A DNA stretch of 64,000 bases from CAIWHR01 sp963734575 (GCA_963734575.1 CAVTHT010000009.1:164496-228495), one strand, 5' to 3'; shown: positions 1-18,342, numbered from the stretch's first letter. The notes: generated by a model not told the origin, from the letters alone. Translations and numbers: made by a program.

Positions 1-848
1 TACCGCGACCATCCGGGCACGCAGGTGATCGCCGAGGAATCCACCTCGTGGCCGATGGTGTCGCGGCCGACCTTCGCGGGCGGCCTCGGCTTCGGCATGA
101 AGTGGAACATGGGCTGGATGCACGACACCCTCGACTACTTCCACAACGATCCCGTGCACCGGAAGTATCACCAGAGCCGGCATCACGTTCTCCCTCTGGT
201 ATGCGTTCACCGAGAACTTCGTGCTGCCGCTCTCGCACGACGAGGTGGTGCACGGCAAGGGCTCGCTGATCGGCAAGATGCCCGGCGACACGTGGCAGCA
301 GTTCGCCAACCTGCGCGCGCTCCTCGGCTACATGTGGACGCATCCCGGGCAAGAAGCTGCTCTTCATGGGCGGCGAGTTCGGCGCAGCGACGCGAATGGG
401 CCCACGACGGCGAGCTCGAATGGTGGGTGCTGCAGTATCCGGAGCACGCCGGAGTGAAGCGGCTGGGTCACCGACCTCAACGCGCTCTACCGCGCGGAGC
501 CCGCGCTCTTCCGCCGCGACTTCGACGCCGCGGGATTCCAGTGGATCGATGCCGGCGACGCCCAGGCGAGCGTCATCGCGTACGTCCGCCGCGACGACCG
601 CGGCGCGCCCGTTCTCGCCGTCTGCAACTTCACGCCGGTGCTGCGCACCAACTACACCCTCGGCGTGCCGCTGCGACGGCTTCTGGAAGGAGCTCCTCAA
701 CAGCGACGCCCACGTGTACGGCGGCAGCGGCAGCGGCAACTTCGGCGGCGTGCATGCAGTCCCCGTGCCGGCGCACGGGCACCTGCAGTCGCTCACACTG
801 ACGTTGCCGCCGCTCGGCATCCTGATCATGAAGCCGGAGGCCGCGTGA
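1..848 (+). pseudogene. glgB: 1,4-alpha-glucan branching enzyme GlgB, C-terminal part, frameshifted as read
   Basis: The 5' part lies outside the window. Read across frames, the product shows GH13 branching-enzyme signatures: an AEESTSWP stretch, GLGFGMKWNMGWMHDTL, LPLSHDEVVHGKGSL, and FMGGEFGQRREW. It ends LGILIMKPEAA. The enzyme makes alpha-1,6 branches in glycogen-like glucan. At least five single-base gains break the frame, near 180, 347, 385, 465 and 675, mostly an extra G in a CG-rich context. Removing one base at each restores the family sequence, so these look like consensus errors, although real decay cannot be excluded. The stop TGA at 846-848 overlaps the GTG start of glgE, which suggests translational coupling. 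Confidence 0.85.
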
Positions 849-2893
849 CCCGCAAGGCTGCCGCCCCCACGCCGGCCATGCCGCACGAAGGCCGCGTGCG
901 CGCGGTGGTGGAAGGCGTCGCGCCGGCGGTGGACGGCGGGCGCTTCGCCATCAAGCGCGTTGCCGGCGAGGAGATCGTCGTCGAGGCGGATTGCTTCACC
1001 GACGGCCACGACCAGATCGCGTGCCTCCTCCTATGGCGCCGGGCCGAGGTTGCAACGTGGACGAGCGTGCCGATGCATCCGCTCGGCAACGATCGCTGGC
1101 GGGCGGCGTTCACGGTCGACGCGCCGGGCAGCTACCGCTACACCGTCGCGGCGTGGGTCGATGCCTTCCTGTCGTGGCGGCACGACCTCGCGCGCCGCAT
1201 CGACCCCGACGACCTGCGCATCGCGGCGCGTGTCGGGGCGGAGCTCCTCACGGCCGCAGCGCAACGGGCGGTGGCATCGGGGCGCGGCGGCAGCGAGGAT
1301 GCCAGCCGCCTCACCCGCTGGGCCGCGGAGCTGCGCGAGCTGCACGCGCCCGAGGCGATCCGCAAGCTCGGGCTCGACGACACCCTGTCTGCGACGCGCA
1401 GCGCCATCCCGATCGGCGCTGGGAGAACCGCTATCCGGTCGAGTTCCCCGTGACGGTCGATCGGCTGCGTGCGCGTTTCTCGTCGTGGTACGAATGCTTT
1501 CCGCGCTCCACCGCCGATGCGCGGGGTGCGCACGGAACGCTGCGCGATCTCGAGGTACGCCTGCCGTACATCGCGCAGATGGGGTTCGACGTGCTGTACC
1601 TGCCGCCGATCCACCCGATCGGCCGCGACCGGCGCAAGGGCCGCAACAACACGCTCGTCGCGACGTCGGATGACGTCGGCAGCCCGTGGGCCATCGGCGC
1701 CGCGGAAGGCGGCCACATGGCGGTGCATCCGGCGCTCGGCACGCTTGCGGATTTCCGCGCGCTCGTCAAGGCGACACGCGCCTACGGCATGGAGATCGCA
1801 CTGGACATCGCGTTCCAGACGGCACCCGACCATCCGTACGTCAAGGACCACCCGGGGTGGTTCAAGCGCCGCCCGGACGGCAGCGTGCAGTACGCGGAGA
1901 ATCCGCCGAAGAAATACCAGGACATCTACCCGTTCCACTTCGAGACCGAGGACTGGCAGGCGCTGTGGCGCGAGCTCGCGGGCGTCTTCTCGTTCTGGAT
2001 CGGCGAAGGCGTGCAGGTCTTCCGCGTCGACAATCCGCACACCAAGCCGTTCCCGTTCTGGGAGTGGACGATCGCGCGGGTGAAGCAGGAGCATCCGGAG
2101 GTGATCTTCCTGTCGGAGGCCTTCACCCGCCCGAAGGTGATGCACCGGCTCGCGAAGCTCGGCTTCACCCAGTCGTACACGTACTTCACCTGGCGCAACA
2201 CCAAGCACGAGCTGACCGAGTACTTCACCGAGCTCAGCGCCGGTCCCGGCCGCGAGTACTTCCGGCCGAACGCGTGGCCGAATACGCCCGACATCCTGCC
2301 GGAGGCGCTGCAGTTCGGCGGCCGCCGGCATTCATGGCGCGGCTCGTCCTCGCGGCCACGCTGTCGTCGAACTACGGCATCTACGGTCCTGCGTACGAGC
2401 TGATGGACCACGTCGCGCGCGATCCCGGCACCGAGGAATACCTCCATTCCGAGAAGTACGAGCTCAAGGCGTGGGATCTCGACCGGCCGGAGAGCCTCGC
2501 GCGCTTCATCGCGGCCGTGAACCGCGCGCGCCACGACAATCCGGCGCTGCAGTCGAACGCGGGCCTCGTGTTCCAGCAAATCGACAACGAGCAGCTCCTC
2601 TGCTACGCCAAGGTGGACCCCTCCGTCGCGCCGGACGACCCCATGCGCAACATCGTGATCGTGGCCGTGAACCTCGACTTCCACTACGCGCAGTCGGGCT
2701 GGGTGCACCTCGACCTCGCGGCGCTCGGCCTCGACCCGACGGTGCCGTTCCAGGTGCACGATCTCCTCACCGATGCGCGCTACCTGTGGCACGGAGCGCA
2801 CAACTACATCGAGCTCCATCCCGACCGCGTGCCCGCGCACATCTTCCGCGTGCGCCGGCGCGGGGTCAGCGAAGTCGATTTCGACACGTTCGA

Positions 2894-2897
<4 letters not shown>
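845..2897 (+). CDS. glgE: alpha-1,4-glucan:maltose-1-phosphate maltosyltransferase GlgE (two frameshifts as read)
   Basis: GlgE moves maltosyl units from maltose 1-phosphate onto a glucan chain in the cytoplasm. The GTG start overlaps the glgB stop (GTGA). An N-terminal beta-sandwich domain is followed by a GH13 barrel with LPPIHPIGRDRRKG, the nucleophile segment VFRVDNPHTKPF, and the acid segment FLSEAFTRP. Stitched length is about 684 residues, normal for the family. Two losses of a single C in short C runs, near 1413 and 2322, move the reading frame. Correcting them gives one continuous GlgE. The gene lies between glgB and treS-mak, which make its acceptor and donor, and this context makes the assignment firm. 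Confidence 0.92.
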
Positions 2898-6256
<3,359 letters not shown>

Positions 6257-6309
6257 GTCGGGCAGCGCCGCCGACCGGCCCACCCCGCCACCTTCCTGGG
6301 AGCAACGCC

Positions 6310-7035
6310 ATGCAACCGATCGACACCCTGTGGGAACCGGCCCGCATCTTCCTCGTGCAGATCGGCGAGTTCCTGCCGCGCGCACTCATCGCGATCCTGA
6401 TCGTGGTCGTCGGCTGGCTGCTGGCGAAGGCGCTCCGCTTCGCCGTCGTCAAGGCGCTGCGCGCGATCAACTTCCACGTCCTGACGCGCCGGGCCGGCCT
6501 CGACGGCTTCCTGCACCAGGGCGGCGGCGAGATCGACACCACCGACGTGCTCGGACTGCTCGTCTACTGGCTGGTGATCCTGACCGCGCTGATGATCGCC
6601 TTCAACAGCATCGGCCTCTCGTACGTCACCGACCTCGTCGGACGCATCGTGCTGTTCGTGCCGCGGGTGATCCTCGCGGTGGTGATCCTGGCGTTCGGCG
6701 CGTACTTCGCCCGCTTCGTCGGACGGTCGGTCACCGTGTACTTCCGCAACATCGGCGCGACCGACAGCGAGCTGCTCGGCCGGCTCGCGATGTATGCGAT
6801 CGTGATCTTCGTGCTGCTGATCGCGCTCGACCAGCTCGGCGTCGGCGATCTCATCCGGCAGAGCTTCCTCATCATCCTGGCCGCGGTGGCGTTCGCGCTC
6901 GCGATCGCGTTCGGCCTCGGTGGCCAGAAGCGCGCAGCCGAGTTCCTCGAGCGCTTCGCGCGCCGCGAGCGCGACGGCCGGCGGCGCGAGGACAAGACGA
7001 CCAAGGGCAACGTCCCGCCCGATACGCCGCTGTGA
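6310..7035 (+). CDS. Small mechanosensitive-channel-like membrane protein with conserved TM helices (CmpX-like)
   Basis: The product is 241 residues with about five hydrophobic helices, among them ALIAILIVVVGWLLAKAL, VILAVVILAFGAYFARF and a final segment ending AFGLGGQKRAAEFL. The GLGGQ motif after the last helix and the repeated conserved TM-helix pattern resemble MscS-related proteins such as Pseudomonas CmpX. A full MscS beta domain is not present. It starts 53 bp after treS-mak in the same direction. Its place inside a trehalose cluster suggests a link between compatible-solute turnover and membrane or osmotic state. That link is inference. The gene is intact, unlike its neighbours on both sides. 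Confidence 0.8.
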   Translation: MQPIDTLWEPARIFLVQIGEFLPRALIAILIVVVGWLLAKALRFAVVKALRAINFHVLTRRAGLDGFLHQGGGEIDTTDVLGLLVYWLVILTALMIAFNSIGLSYVTDLVGRIVLFVPRVILAVVILAFGAYFARFVGRSVTVYFRNIGATDSELLGRLAMYAIVIFVLLIALDQLGVGDLIRQSFLIILAAVAFALAIAFGLGGQKRAAEFLERFARRERDGRRREDKTTKGNVPPDTPL

Positions 7036-7196
7036 CGCACCGCGCTCGACGCTGCCCGACGGAACCGACGCCGGCTCGCATCGCGCCGCTGCGGCGCGCG
7101 CGATGCGAAACGTGCATCGGGCGTCCGCTGCGTGCTCGGTGCTTGCTGTTGCTGCTTGCTGATTCCGAACCCGACTGCTGAAGGTTGACGTTGAGA

Positions 7197-9352
<2,156 letters not shown>

Positions 9353-9367
9353 AACGCCGGCATCGCC

Positions 9368-11213
<1,846 letters not shown>

Positions 11214-11217
<4 letters not shown>

Positions 11218-14200
11218 GCGATGCACTGCAGCGCCTCGCCGCGCACTACGGCATCGTCCCCGAGTACGCGGACATCTGGGGCACGACGCACCGCGCCTCG
11301 CCTGCCACCATGCGTGCGCTGCTGCGCGCGATGGGCGTCGTCGTCGAGGACGACGCTGCGGCGTCGGCCGCCTTGCAGAAGCTCGAGGCCGAGCGCTGGG
11401 CGGAAGCGCTGCCGCCGGTCGTGGTGTGGCAAGCCCGGGCGGCCGCGCGAGGTGGAGTTGCGCCTCCCGCCGGAACGCCTCGGTCGCGCACTGCACTTTC
11501 GCGTGCAGGAGGAGAACGGCGCGGAGCACGACGCCGCGATCGCTCCCGACGCGCTGGTCGAGATCGAGCGCGCGCCCGACGGCACGACGCGGGCCTGGCG
11601 CTTCACGACGGACCTCGCGCTGCCGGAGGGCTATCACCGCCTGACCCTGCTCGCCGACGAGGAGGTGCTCGGCGTCGCCCAACTCATCGTCGCGCCGGCG
11701 ACCTGCTACGAGCCGCCGTCGTTCGCGGCGGGCCATCGCATCTTCGGCCCGGCCGTGCAGCTCTATGGCGTGACGTCGCGGCGCAATTGGGGCATCGGCG
11801 ATTTCACCGATCTCGCGACGATCGTCGAGCAGTGGGGCGCGCAGGGCGCGGCGATCGTCGGCGTCAATCCGCTGCACGCGCTGTTCCCGCACGACCCCGC
11901 ACGCGCGAGTCCCTACAGTCCGTCCAGCCGGCTCTTCCTCAACACCCTCTACATCGACGTCGAGGCGGTCCCCGAGCTCGCCGAGTGCGAGGAAGCGCGC
12001 CAGCTCGTCGCGAGTGCCGCGTTCCAGGCGCGCCTGGAGGCGCTGCGTGCGCGAGCGTGTGTCGACTACGCCGGCGGTCGCCGCGGCGAAGCGCGAAGTG
12101 CTGGAGCTTCTCGCCGCGCATTTCCGCGAGCACCATCTCGCGCGGTCGACGCCGCGCGCGGACGCGTTCCGCGCATTCGTCCTGCAGGGCGGCGAGGCCA
12201 TCGAGCGCCTCGCGCTCTTCGAGGCGCTGCAGGCCCACCTCCATGGCGAGGATGCCGGCGTGTGGGGCTGGCCCCGATGGCCGGCGCAGTTTCGCGATCC
12301 CGACAACCCCGCGGTGCAGAGCTTCGCGCGCGAGCATCGCGCGGCCATCGACACCGCGCTCTACCTGCAGTGGCAGGCCGACCAGCAGCTGCAGCGCGCC
12401 GCCGAGCGCGCCCGCGATCACGCGATGGAGCCGGGGCTCTACCGCGACCTCGCGGTCTCGATCGACCGCGGCGGCGCCGAGGCGTGGTCGAGCCAGTCGC
12501 TCTACGCCGTGTCGGCGAGCGTCGGCGCGCCGCCCGACGCGTTCAGTCCCCAGGGGCAGGACTGGGGGTTGCCGCCGCTGATTCCGCACGCGCTGCGCCG
12601 CACCGCGTACGCCCCGTTCATCGCCACGCTGCGCGCCAACATGCGCCACGCGGGCGCGCTGCGCATCGATCACGTGATGGGCCTCGCGCGCCTGTACTGG
12701 GTGCCCGAAGGCGCAAGTGCCGCCGACGGCGCGTACGTGCGCTATCCGCTCGACGACCTCATGGCGGTGCTCGCGCTCGAGAGCCAGCGACAGCGCTGCC
12801 TGGTCATCGGCGAGGACCTCGGGACGGTGCCGCCGGAGATCCGGGACGCGCTGCGCGAGGCGAAGGTGCTCTCCTATCGGCTGCTCTGGTTCGAGCGCGA
12901 CGAGCAGGGCGGCTTCACGGCCGCCGGAGCGCTATCCGGCGCACGCGCTCGTCGCCGCCACGACGCACGACCTGCCCACGCTGGCCGGCTGGTGGCTCGA
13001 CCGCGACATCGCCGCACGCGAGGAGCGCGGCCTCTTCGCGCGGCCGGATGCGGCCGCGCAGGAGCGCGAGCAGCGCGCGCGCGACCGCGTCCGCCTGCTG
13101 GAAGCGCTCACGCACGCCGGCATTCCCACGCCCGAGTGGCAACGCGGCATGCCGCCGCCCGAAGCACTCTCACCCGCGCTCGCGCGGCGCATCCAGCAGT
13201 TTCTTGCGCGATCGCCGGCGCGCGTGATGGTGGTGCAGCTCGAGGACGTCGTCGGGGTCGAGGAGCAGGTGAACCTGCCGGGCACGACCGGCTCGTATCC
13301 CAACTGGCAGCGCCGGCTGCCGCTGTCGCTCGAGCGCTGGATGGACGACGAGCGATTCGAGTCGCTGACGCGCATGCTGCGCCGTACGCGCAACGCGCCG
13401 GAGCATGGGCCCGGGCTCGCCCCGCGTGCGGGCGCGCACGTGCCGCGCGCCACCTACCGCCTGCAGCTGCATCGCGACTTCACGCTGCGCGACGCCACGG
13501 CGCATCGTGCCCTACCTCGCGGAGCTCGGCATCAGCGACGTGTACTGCTCGCCGTATCTGCGCGCGCGGCCCGGCAGCCGGCACGGCTACGACATCGTCG
13601 ATCACGCGGCGCTGAATCCCGAGATCGGCGACACCGCCGACCTCGACGCCTTCGTCGCCGCGCTCGGCGCGCACGGCATGGCGCACGTGCTGGACGTCGT
13701 GCCGAACCACATGGGCGTGATGGGCAGCGACAACGCGTGGTGGATGGACGTGCTCGAGAACGGACCGGCATCGATCTACGCCGACCACTTCGACATCGAC
13801 TGGACGCCGCGCGACCAGGACGTCGCCGCGCGGGTGCTGATCCCGATCCTCGGCGACCACTACGGCAACGTGCTCGAGCGCGGCGAGCTGCGGCTCGGCT
13901 ACGAGCCCGCGAGCGGCGCCTTCGCCGTGCGCTACTACGCGCACCGCCTGCCGCTCGATCCGCGCACCTGCCGTCACCTGCTCGAACGCGCGCGGCAATT
14001 CGCCGGCAGCCTGCCGCCATCCGTCGCGACGCGCCTCGCGCGGACTGCTGGGCGGCATGGCGGCGCTCGCACCGCGCCGCGCCGGCGCGCCGGCGAAGAT
14101 GCACGCCCGCCACGAAGCGAAGGAAGCGCTCAAGTCCGCAGCTCGCGCGCCTCGTCGCCGACAACGCCGACCTCGCAGCGCGGGATCGAGGAAGCGGTGG

Positions 14201-16336
14201 CGCGCTGGAACGGCACGCCCGGCGACGCAGCTTCGATGCAGGCGCTGCACGAGCTGCTCGAGCAGCAGGCGTTCCGGGTCGCCTTCTGGCGCGTCGCGTC
14301 CGACGAGATCAACTACCGGCGCTTCTTCGACATCAACGACCTCGCCGCGCTGCGCATCGAGAACGACGCGGTGTTCGAGGCGACGCACCGGTTGGTCCTG
14401 GGCCTCGCTGCAGCCGGCAAGGTCTCGGGACTGCGCATCGACCATCCCGATGGCCTGCACGATCCGGCGCGCTACTTCGAGCGGCTGCAGGTCGCCTACG
14501 CCCACGCCACGGGCGCGAAAGGCGGCGACCCCGTGCGCGATCGCCCCCTCTACGTCGTCGTGGAGAAGATCCTTGCCGGCCACGAGGAGCTGCCGCGCAC
14601 GTGGGCCATCCATGGCACGACCGGCTATCGCTTCGCGAACGTCGTCAACGGCCTGTTCGTCGACACCGCGGCGAAGACGCGCGTCGATCGCGCCTGGCGC
14701 GCGTTCGTGCGCGAGGAAGCGGTGGACTTCGACACGGCCGCCGCGCGAAGGCAAGCGCGCCGTGATGCAGAGCACGCTCGCCGCCGAGCTCAGCGTGCTC
14801 ACGCACCGCCTGCTGCAGATCGCGCGCGCCGATCCGCACACGCGCGACTTCACGTTCAACACGCTGCGCCAGGCGTTGATCGAGGTCACCGCCGCGCTTC
14901 CCGGTCTATCGCACGTACGTGAGCGATCGCGTGGCGCCGCACGACCGGCGGCACATCGAATGGGCCGTGGCGCGCGCCCGGCGGCGGAGCCGCGCCGCCG
15001 ACGTGTCGGTCTTCGATTTCGTGCGCACGGTGCTGCTCGTGCGCCCGCCGGCGGCGCGCCGGCGACGCGCTGCGCGGCGCCTATCGCGCGTTCGCGATGC
15101 GCTTCCAGCAATTCACGGCGCCCGTCACCGCCAAGGGCGTCGAGGACACGGCGTTGTACGTCTTCAACCGCCTCGTCTCGCTGAACGAGGTGGGCGGCGA
15201 TCCGGACCGCTTCGGCACCACCGTCTCGGCATTCCACGCGCGCGAATGCGCATCGCGCGGAGCACTGGCCGCACACGCTGCTCGCGACCTCGACGCACGA
15301 CAACAAGCGCTCCGAGGACGTGCGCGCGCGCATCGACCTCATTTCCGAGATGCCCGGCGCGTGGCGCCTCCTCGTGCGGCGCTGGAGCCGGCAGAACCGC
15401 AGCAAGAAGCGGCTGCAGGACGGCACGCCGGCGCCGAGCCGCAACGACGAGTACCTGCTCTACCAGACCCTGCTCGGCAGCCTTCCCACGGAGGACATGG
15501 ACGATGCAGCGCTCGCTGCGTATCGCGAGCGCATCAAGGCGTATGCGATCAAGGCCGCGCGCGAGGCCAAGGTCGGCACGAGCTGGATCAACGTCAATGC
15601 CGACTACGAAGCCGCGCTGACCGGCTTCGTCGAGGGCCTCCTCGCCGCGGGCGAGCGCAATCTCTTTCTGGACGACCTGCGCAGCCAGCGCGCGTTCTTC
15701 TCCTGGTTCGGCATGCTGAACAGCGTCGCGATGACGGCGCTGAAGATGACCTCGCCCGGCGTGCCGGACATCTATCAGGGCAACGAGCTGCTCGATTTCA
15801 GCCTGGTCGATCCGGACAACCGCCGCGCGGTCGACTATGACGCGCGGCGCGCCGCCCTCGCCTCCCTGCGGCACATGGCCGAGGCGCAGCAGGCCGATCT
15901 CGCGTCGGCGGTGCGCGCCCTGTTCGCACGCCACGAGGACGGCCGCGCGAAGCTGTGGGTGGTCTGGCGGGCGCTGCAGCTGCGCGCCCGGCACACTGCG
16001 TTGTTCCGCGACGGCGGCTACACGGCGCTCGCGGTCGAGGGTGAGCGCGCGCGCCATGCGATCGCGTTCGCCCGGCACCACGAGGGCGAGCAATGCGTGG
16101 TCGTGAGCGGCCGGCTTTTCGCGTCGCTCGGGCTCGAGGCAGGCGCGCTGCCGGTGGGCGAGGCGGTGTGGCGCGACACGACGGTCGTCCTCGCCGGAGA
16201 CTCTCCGTCACGTTATCGCGACGTCCTGACGGGACGCGCCATCGACGTGCGCAACGGCCGGCTCGCGGTGCGCGACGTGCTCACCGATTTTCCGGTGGCA
16301 TTGCTGGTCGACGCTCGAGGCGACGCCTTCGGCTGA
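11214..16336 (+). CDS. malQ: 4-alpha-glucanotransferase / malto-oligosyltrehalose synthase fusion (MalQ-TreY), with several frameshifts as read
   Basis: The MalQ half runs from 11214 to about 13390: YADIWGTTHRASPATMRALL, YGVTSRRNWGIGDF, LRIDHVMGLARLYW (nucleophile), CLVIGEDLGTVP, and NLPGTTGSYPNW. The TreY half runs from about 13440 to 16336: VPRATYRLQLHRDFTL, SDVYCSPYLRARPGS, DVVPNHMGVMG, GLRIDHPDGLHDP (nucleophile), ATSTHDNKRSEDVRARI, and VPDIYQGNEL. MalQ disproportionates maltodextrin. TreY turns its reducing end into a trehalose unit. No frame has a stop between the MalQ end and 13615, so one-base errors cannot easily hide a gene boundary, and a true fusion is likely. Indels occur near 11445, 12073, 12930, 13503, 14040, 14135, 14185, 14745, 14900, 15055 and 15245. 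GTG 13440 would be the TreY start if the genes were separate. The stop lies in a decayed REP. Confidence 0.82.
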
Positions 16337-16346
16337 AGCCGGACGC
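16325..16346 (-). repeat. Degenerate REP hairpin at the end of malQ-treY
   Basis: The TTCGGC and GCCGAA-type arms around a TGAA loop match the minus-strand orientation of the window's REP family, but the terminal CTAC has changed to ACGC. The malQ-treY stop codon TGA (16334-16336) is in its loop and arm. It may be a remnant. Confidence 0.5.
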
Positions 16347-16475
16347 GATCAACGAATCGCTGCGGTGCGTTTGCGGGGTCGGGCCCGCTGACGCCACTGC
16401 AGCGCATGGCGGGCGAGCGATCACCGATCGGTGCGCGTCGGCGCCAATCCGCGCGGATCGCACCGACGCGTTTGC

Positions 16476-16481
16476 TATATT
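16476..16481 (+). promoter_or_regulatory. Likely -10 box TATATT for the 16512 dehydrogenase gene
   Basis: TATATT lies 30 bp before the ATG, in a locally AT-rich stretch of otherwise GC-rich DNA. No good -35 box is visible. The RBS GGAGAG precedes the ATG by 5 bases. The gap 16347-16475 holds nothing else I recognise. Confidence 0.4.
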
Positions 16482-16511
16482 CGTTTTCTCACTTGCATCG
16501 TGGAGAGCACC

Positions 16512-17267
16512 ATGGCGGGCAGACTCGAAGGAAAGACGGCGCTCATCACCGCGGCGGGACAGGGCATCGGGGAAGCGACCGTGCGCGCCATGGCGAAGGA
16601 AGGCGCGACGGTCTACGCCACCGACGTGAATGCCAAGCTCCTGGAGCGCCTGGGCGGTACGCCGAACGTGCACACGCGCCAGCTCGACGTGCTCGACGAC
16701 GCCGCCATCGCACGCACGTGCGACGAGCTGCCGCCGCTGCAGATCCTCTTCAATTGCGCCGGTTACGTGCACAACGGGACGGTGCTCGACTGCACGCCCA
16801 AGGACTGGGACTTCAGCTTCAATCTCAACGTGCGCGCGATGTACATGATGATCCGCTGCGCGCTCCCCAAGATGCTCGCGCACTACGAGACCAGCCGCGT
16901 CGGAGCCAGCATCATCAACATGAGCTCGGTCGCGTCCAGCCTGCGCGGCTTGCCCAACCGGTTCGCTTACGGCGCGTCGAAAGCGGCCGTCGTGGGCCTC
17001 ACCAAGGCGGTGGCGGCCGACTTCGTGATGAAAGGCATCCGCTGCAACGCGATCGCACCGGGCACGGTCGACACGCCGTCGCTCCACGAACGCATCAACG
17101 CCTTTCCGGACCCGGTGGAGGCACGCAAGAGCTTCATCGCCCGCCAGCCGATGGGCCGCCTCGCGACGGCGGAGGAGATCGCGCCCGTCGTCGTGTTCCT
17201 CGCCTCCGACGAGGCCGCGTTCGCGACCGGGAACATCTACTCGGTCGATGGCGGGATGACGATCTAG
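16512..17267 (+). CDS. SDR-family dehydrogenase, 2-keto-3-deoxy-L-fuconate dehydrogenase / BDH2-like
   Basis: This 251-residue short-chain dehydrogenase has TAAGQGIGEATV for NAD binding, FNCAGYVHNGTVLDC, the catalytic Ser in IINMSSVASSLRG, YGASKAA (Tyr and Lys), and IAPGTVDTPSLHERI. The VHNGTVLDC and PNRFAYGASKAAVVGLTK stretches are close to human DHRS6/BDH2 and to bacterial 2-keto-3-deoxy-L-fuconate dehydrogenases. An FAH-family hydrolase gene follows 1.1 kb downstream (18343), which fits the non-phosphorylating sugar-acid route. The substrate is inferred, not shown. ATG 16512 is chosen over upstream in-frame codons because it has an RBS and MAGRLEGKTALITAAG is the normal family N-terminus. 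Confidence 0.8.
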   Translation: MAGRLEGKTALITAAGQGIGEATVRAMAKEGATVYATDVNAKLLERLGGTPNVHTRQLDVLDDAAIARTCDELPPLQILFNCAGYVHNGTVLDCTPKDWDFSFNLNVRAMYMMIRCALPKMLAHYETSRVGASIINMSSVASSLRGLPNRFAYGASKAAVVGLTKAVAADFVMKGIRCNAIAPGTVDTPSLHERINAFPDPVEARKSFIARQPMGRLATAEEIAPVVVFLASDEAAFATGNIYSVDGGMTI

Positions 17268-17297
17268 CGCGGCGCGGACGCTTACCGCAACCCGAAC

Positions 17298-17321
17298 AAG
17301 GGCAGCTCGCGGGCTGCCCTT
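17298..17321. terminator. Hairpin between convergent SDR gene and tspO
   Basis: Nine-base arms AAGGGCAGC and GCTGCCCTT flank a six-base loop, and CGCTTTC follows. The site lies 30 bp after the SDR stop and 72 bp from the tspO stop, so it can serve as a terminator for either side. The T run is weak. Confidence 0.6.
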
Positions 17322-17392
17322 CGCTTTCATTGCCGCCGGCGACCGCACACGCTGCGGCGGCGGTTCGGCCGGGCCCCGCTACGCCGCAGACG

Positions 17393-17899
17393 CTACGGGA
17401 GCTGCGCCGGGTTCGCGCGCCACACGGCGTAGGTGAGCACCGTCGCGAAGGCCACCCAGCCGGCGTACGGCACGAGCAGCGCGCCAGCCACGCGGCGCAC
17501 GCGCCAGAACGCCACGAGCGTCGCGAAGACGAGCGCGCACAACACGAGGATCTCCAGCAGCGCGGCCGTACCCTGGTGCCAGGCGAAGAAGAGCCACGTC
17601 CAGAGCGCGTTCGCGGCGAGCTGGACCACGTACAGCGACAGCGCCACGCGCGCTTGTCGCCACCCGCCCTGACGCCACACCAGCCACGCAGCGGCAGCCA
17701 TGAGGACGTACAGTGCTGCCCATACGGGCGCGAAGATCCACGGCGCGGGCGCCCACGCGGGACGTGCGAGCTGCTGGTAGAACGTCCCCGCATCGGCGGA
17801 AGCGATCGCACCGAGGGCGCCGGCCGCGAGCGTAACCACGAGCCACGCGACGAGTCCGACGAGCTGCGTCGACGGCGGGTACGGGGTGATGTTGGGCAT
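17393..17899 (-). CDS. tspO: TspO/MBR family tryptophan-rich sensory membrane protein
   Basis: The 168-residue product has five hydrophobic segments and the family's Trp-rich pattern: FYQQLARPAWAPAPWIFAPVW (family PxWxPP-like core), LWTWLFFAWHQG, and VPYAGWVAFATVLTYAVWRAN. Bacterial TspO proteins bind porphyrins in the membrane and affect tetrapyrrole handling and stress responses. The gene is alone on the minus strand, convergent with the 16512 gene. The window also holds heme genes, but they are 16 kb away, so no direct link is claimed. Confidence 0.9.
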   Translation of the reverse strand: MPNITPYPPSTQLVGLVAWLVVTLAAGALGAIASADAGTFYQQLARPAWAPAPWIFAPVWAALYVLMAAAAWLVWRQGGWRQARVALSLYVVQLAANALWTWLFFAWHQGTAALLEILVLCALVFATLVAFWRVRRVAGALLVPYAGWVAFATVLTYAVWRANPAQLP

Positions 17900-18000
17900 C
17901 GTTGCAGCACGGGCCGGACGGCGCCGGCGCGTGCGACGTGCAGCGGCGTGAAACCTGCGATCGGCTCGCGCCCGGCTCGCCGGCGGACGCGGCCGGCGTA

Positions 18001-18156
18001 TCAGGTCGTCGGCGTATCCGTGCCGGGTGCGGCCGGCTCAGTCGTCGTCGCCGGCGCATCCGGGGTGCCGGCCTTCTTCTGGCGCTTCTCTTCCTTCTTC
18101 TTCTGCTTGGCGAGATCGCGCTGTCTCTTGGCGAATGCGTAGTTGGGCTTTGCCAA
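18001..18156 (-). CDS. Small Lys-rich protein (51 aa), conserved in Betaproteobacteria, function unknown
   Basis: A TTG start gives MAKPNYAFAKRQRDLAKQ, followed by a Lys/Glu-rich helix, then a low-complexity tail rich in Ala, Pro and Thr ending TDTPTT. Upstream on the minus strand is GGGGACA, an acceptable RBS. The N-terminus is a pattern I know from short hypothetical proteins in Betaproteobacteria. The basic, highly charged helix suggests RNA or ribosome contact, but that is a guess. It lies between tspO and the divergent FAH-family gene. Confidence 0.7.
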   Translation of the reverse strand: MAKPNYAFAKRQRDLAKQKKKEEKRQKKAGTPDAPATTTEPAAPGTDTPTT

Positions 18157-18296
18157 TGAATGTCCCCTGTAAGGAAGTGAAAAGGCCAGATTACGTCATT
18201 TTGCGGCGGCGCGCACTCGTCCGCACGTGCGACATCCTGTGCAGGCGCCGCGCGCCGCGGCAGCGCGCAGGCGACGCCGGCCACCCGCGGTTTGGT

Positions 18297-18302
18297 TAGA
18301 AT
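18297..18302 (+). promoter_or_regulatory. Likely -10 box TAGAAT for the FAH-family gene
   Basis: TAGAAT sits 40 bp before the ATG at 18343, in the 186-bp gap divergent from the 51-residue gene. No clear -35 box was seen. Confidence 0.35.
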
Positions 18303-18342
18303 GACGCTCCCCCGAACCCCCCATTCCTCACAAGGCAAGAAG

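Noticed and set aside
1138..2331. Long minus-strand open frame (397 codons) across glgE
   Set aside because: It is the shadow of the real plus-strand gene in GC-rich DNA. It has no family motifs and is rich in Arg and Ala.
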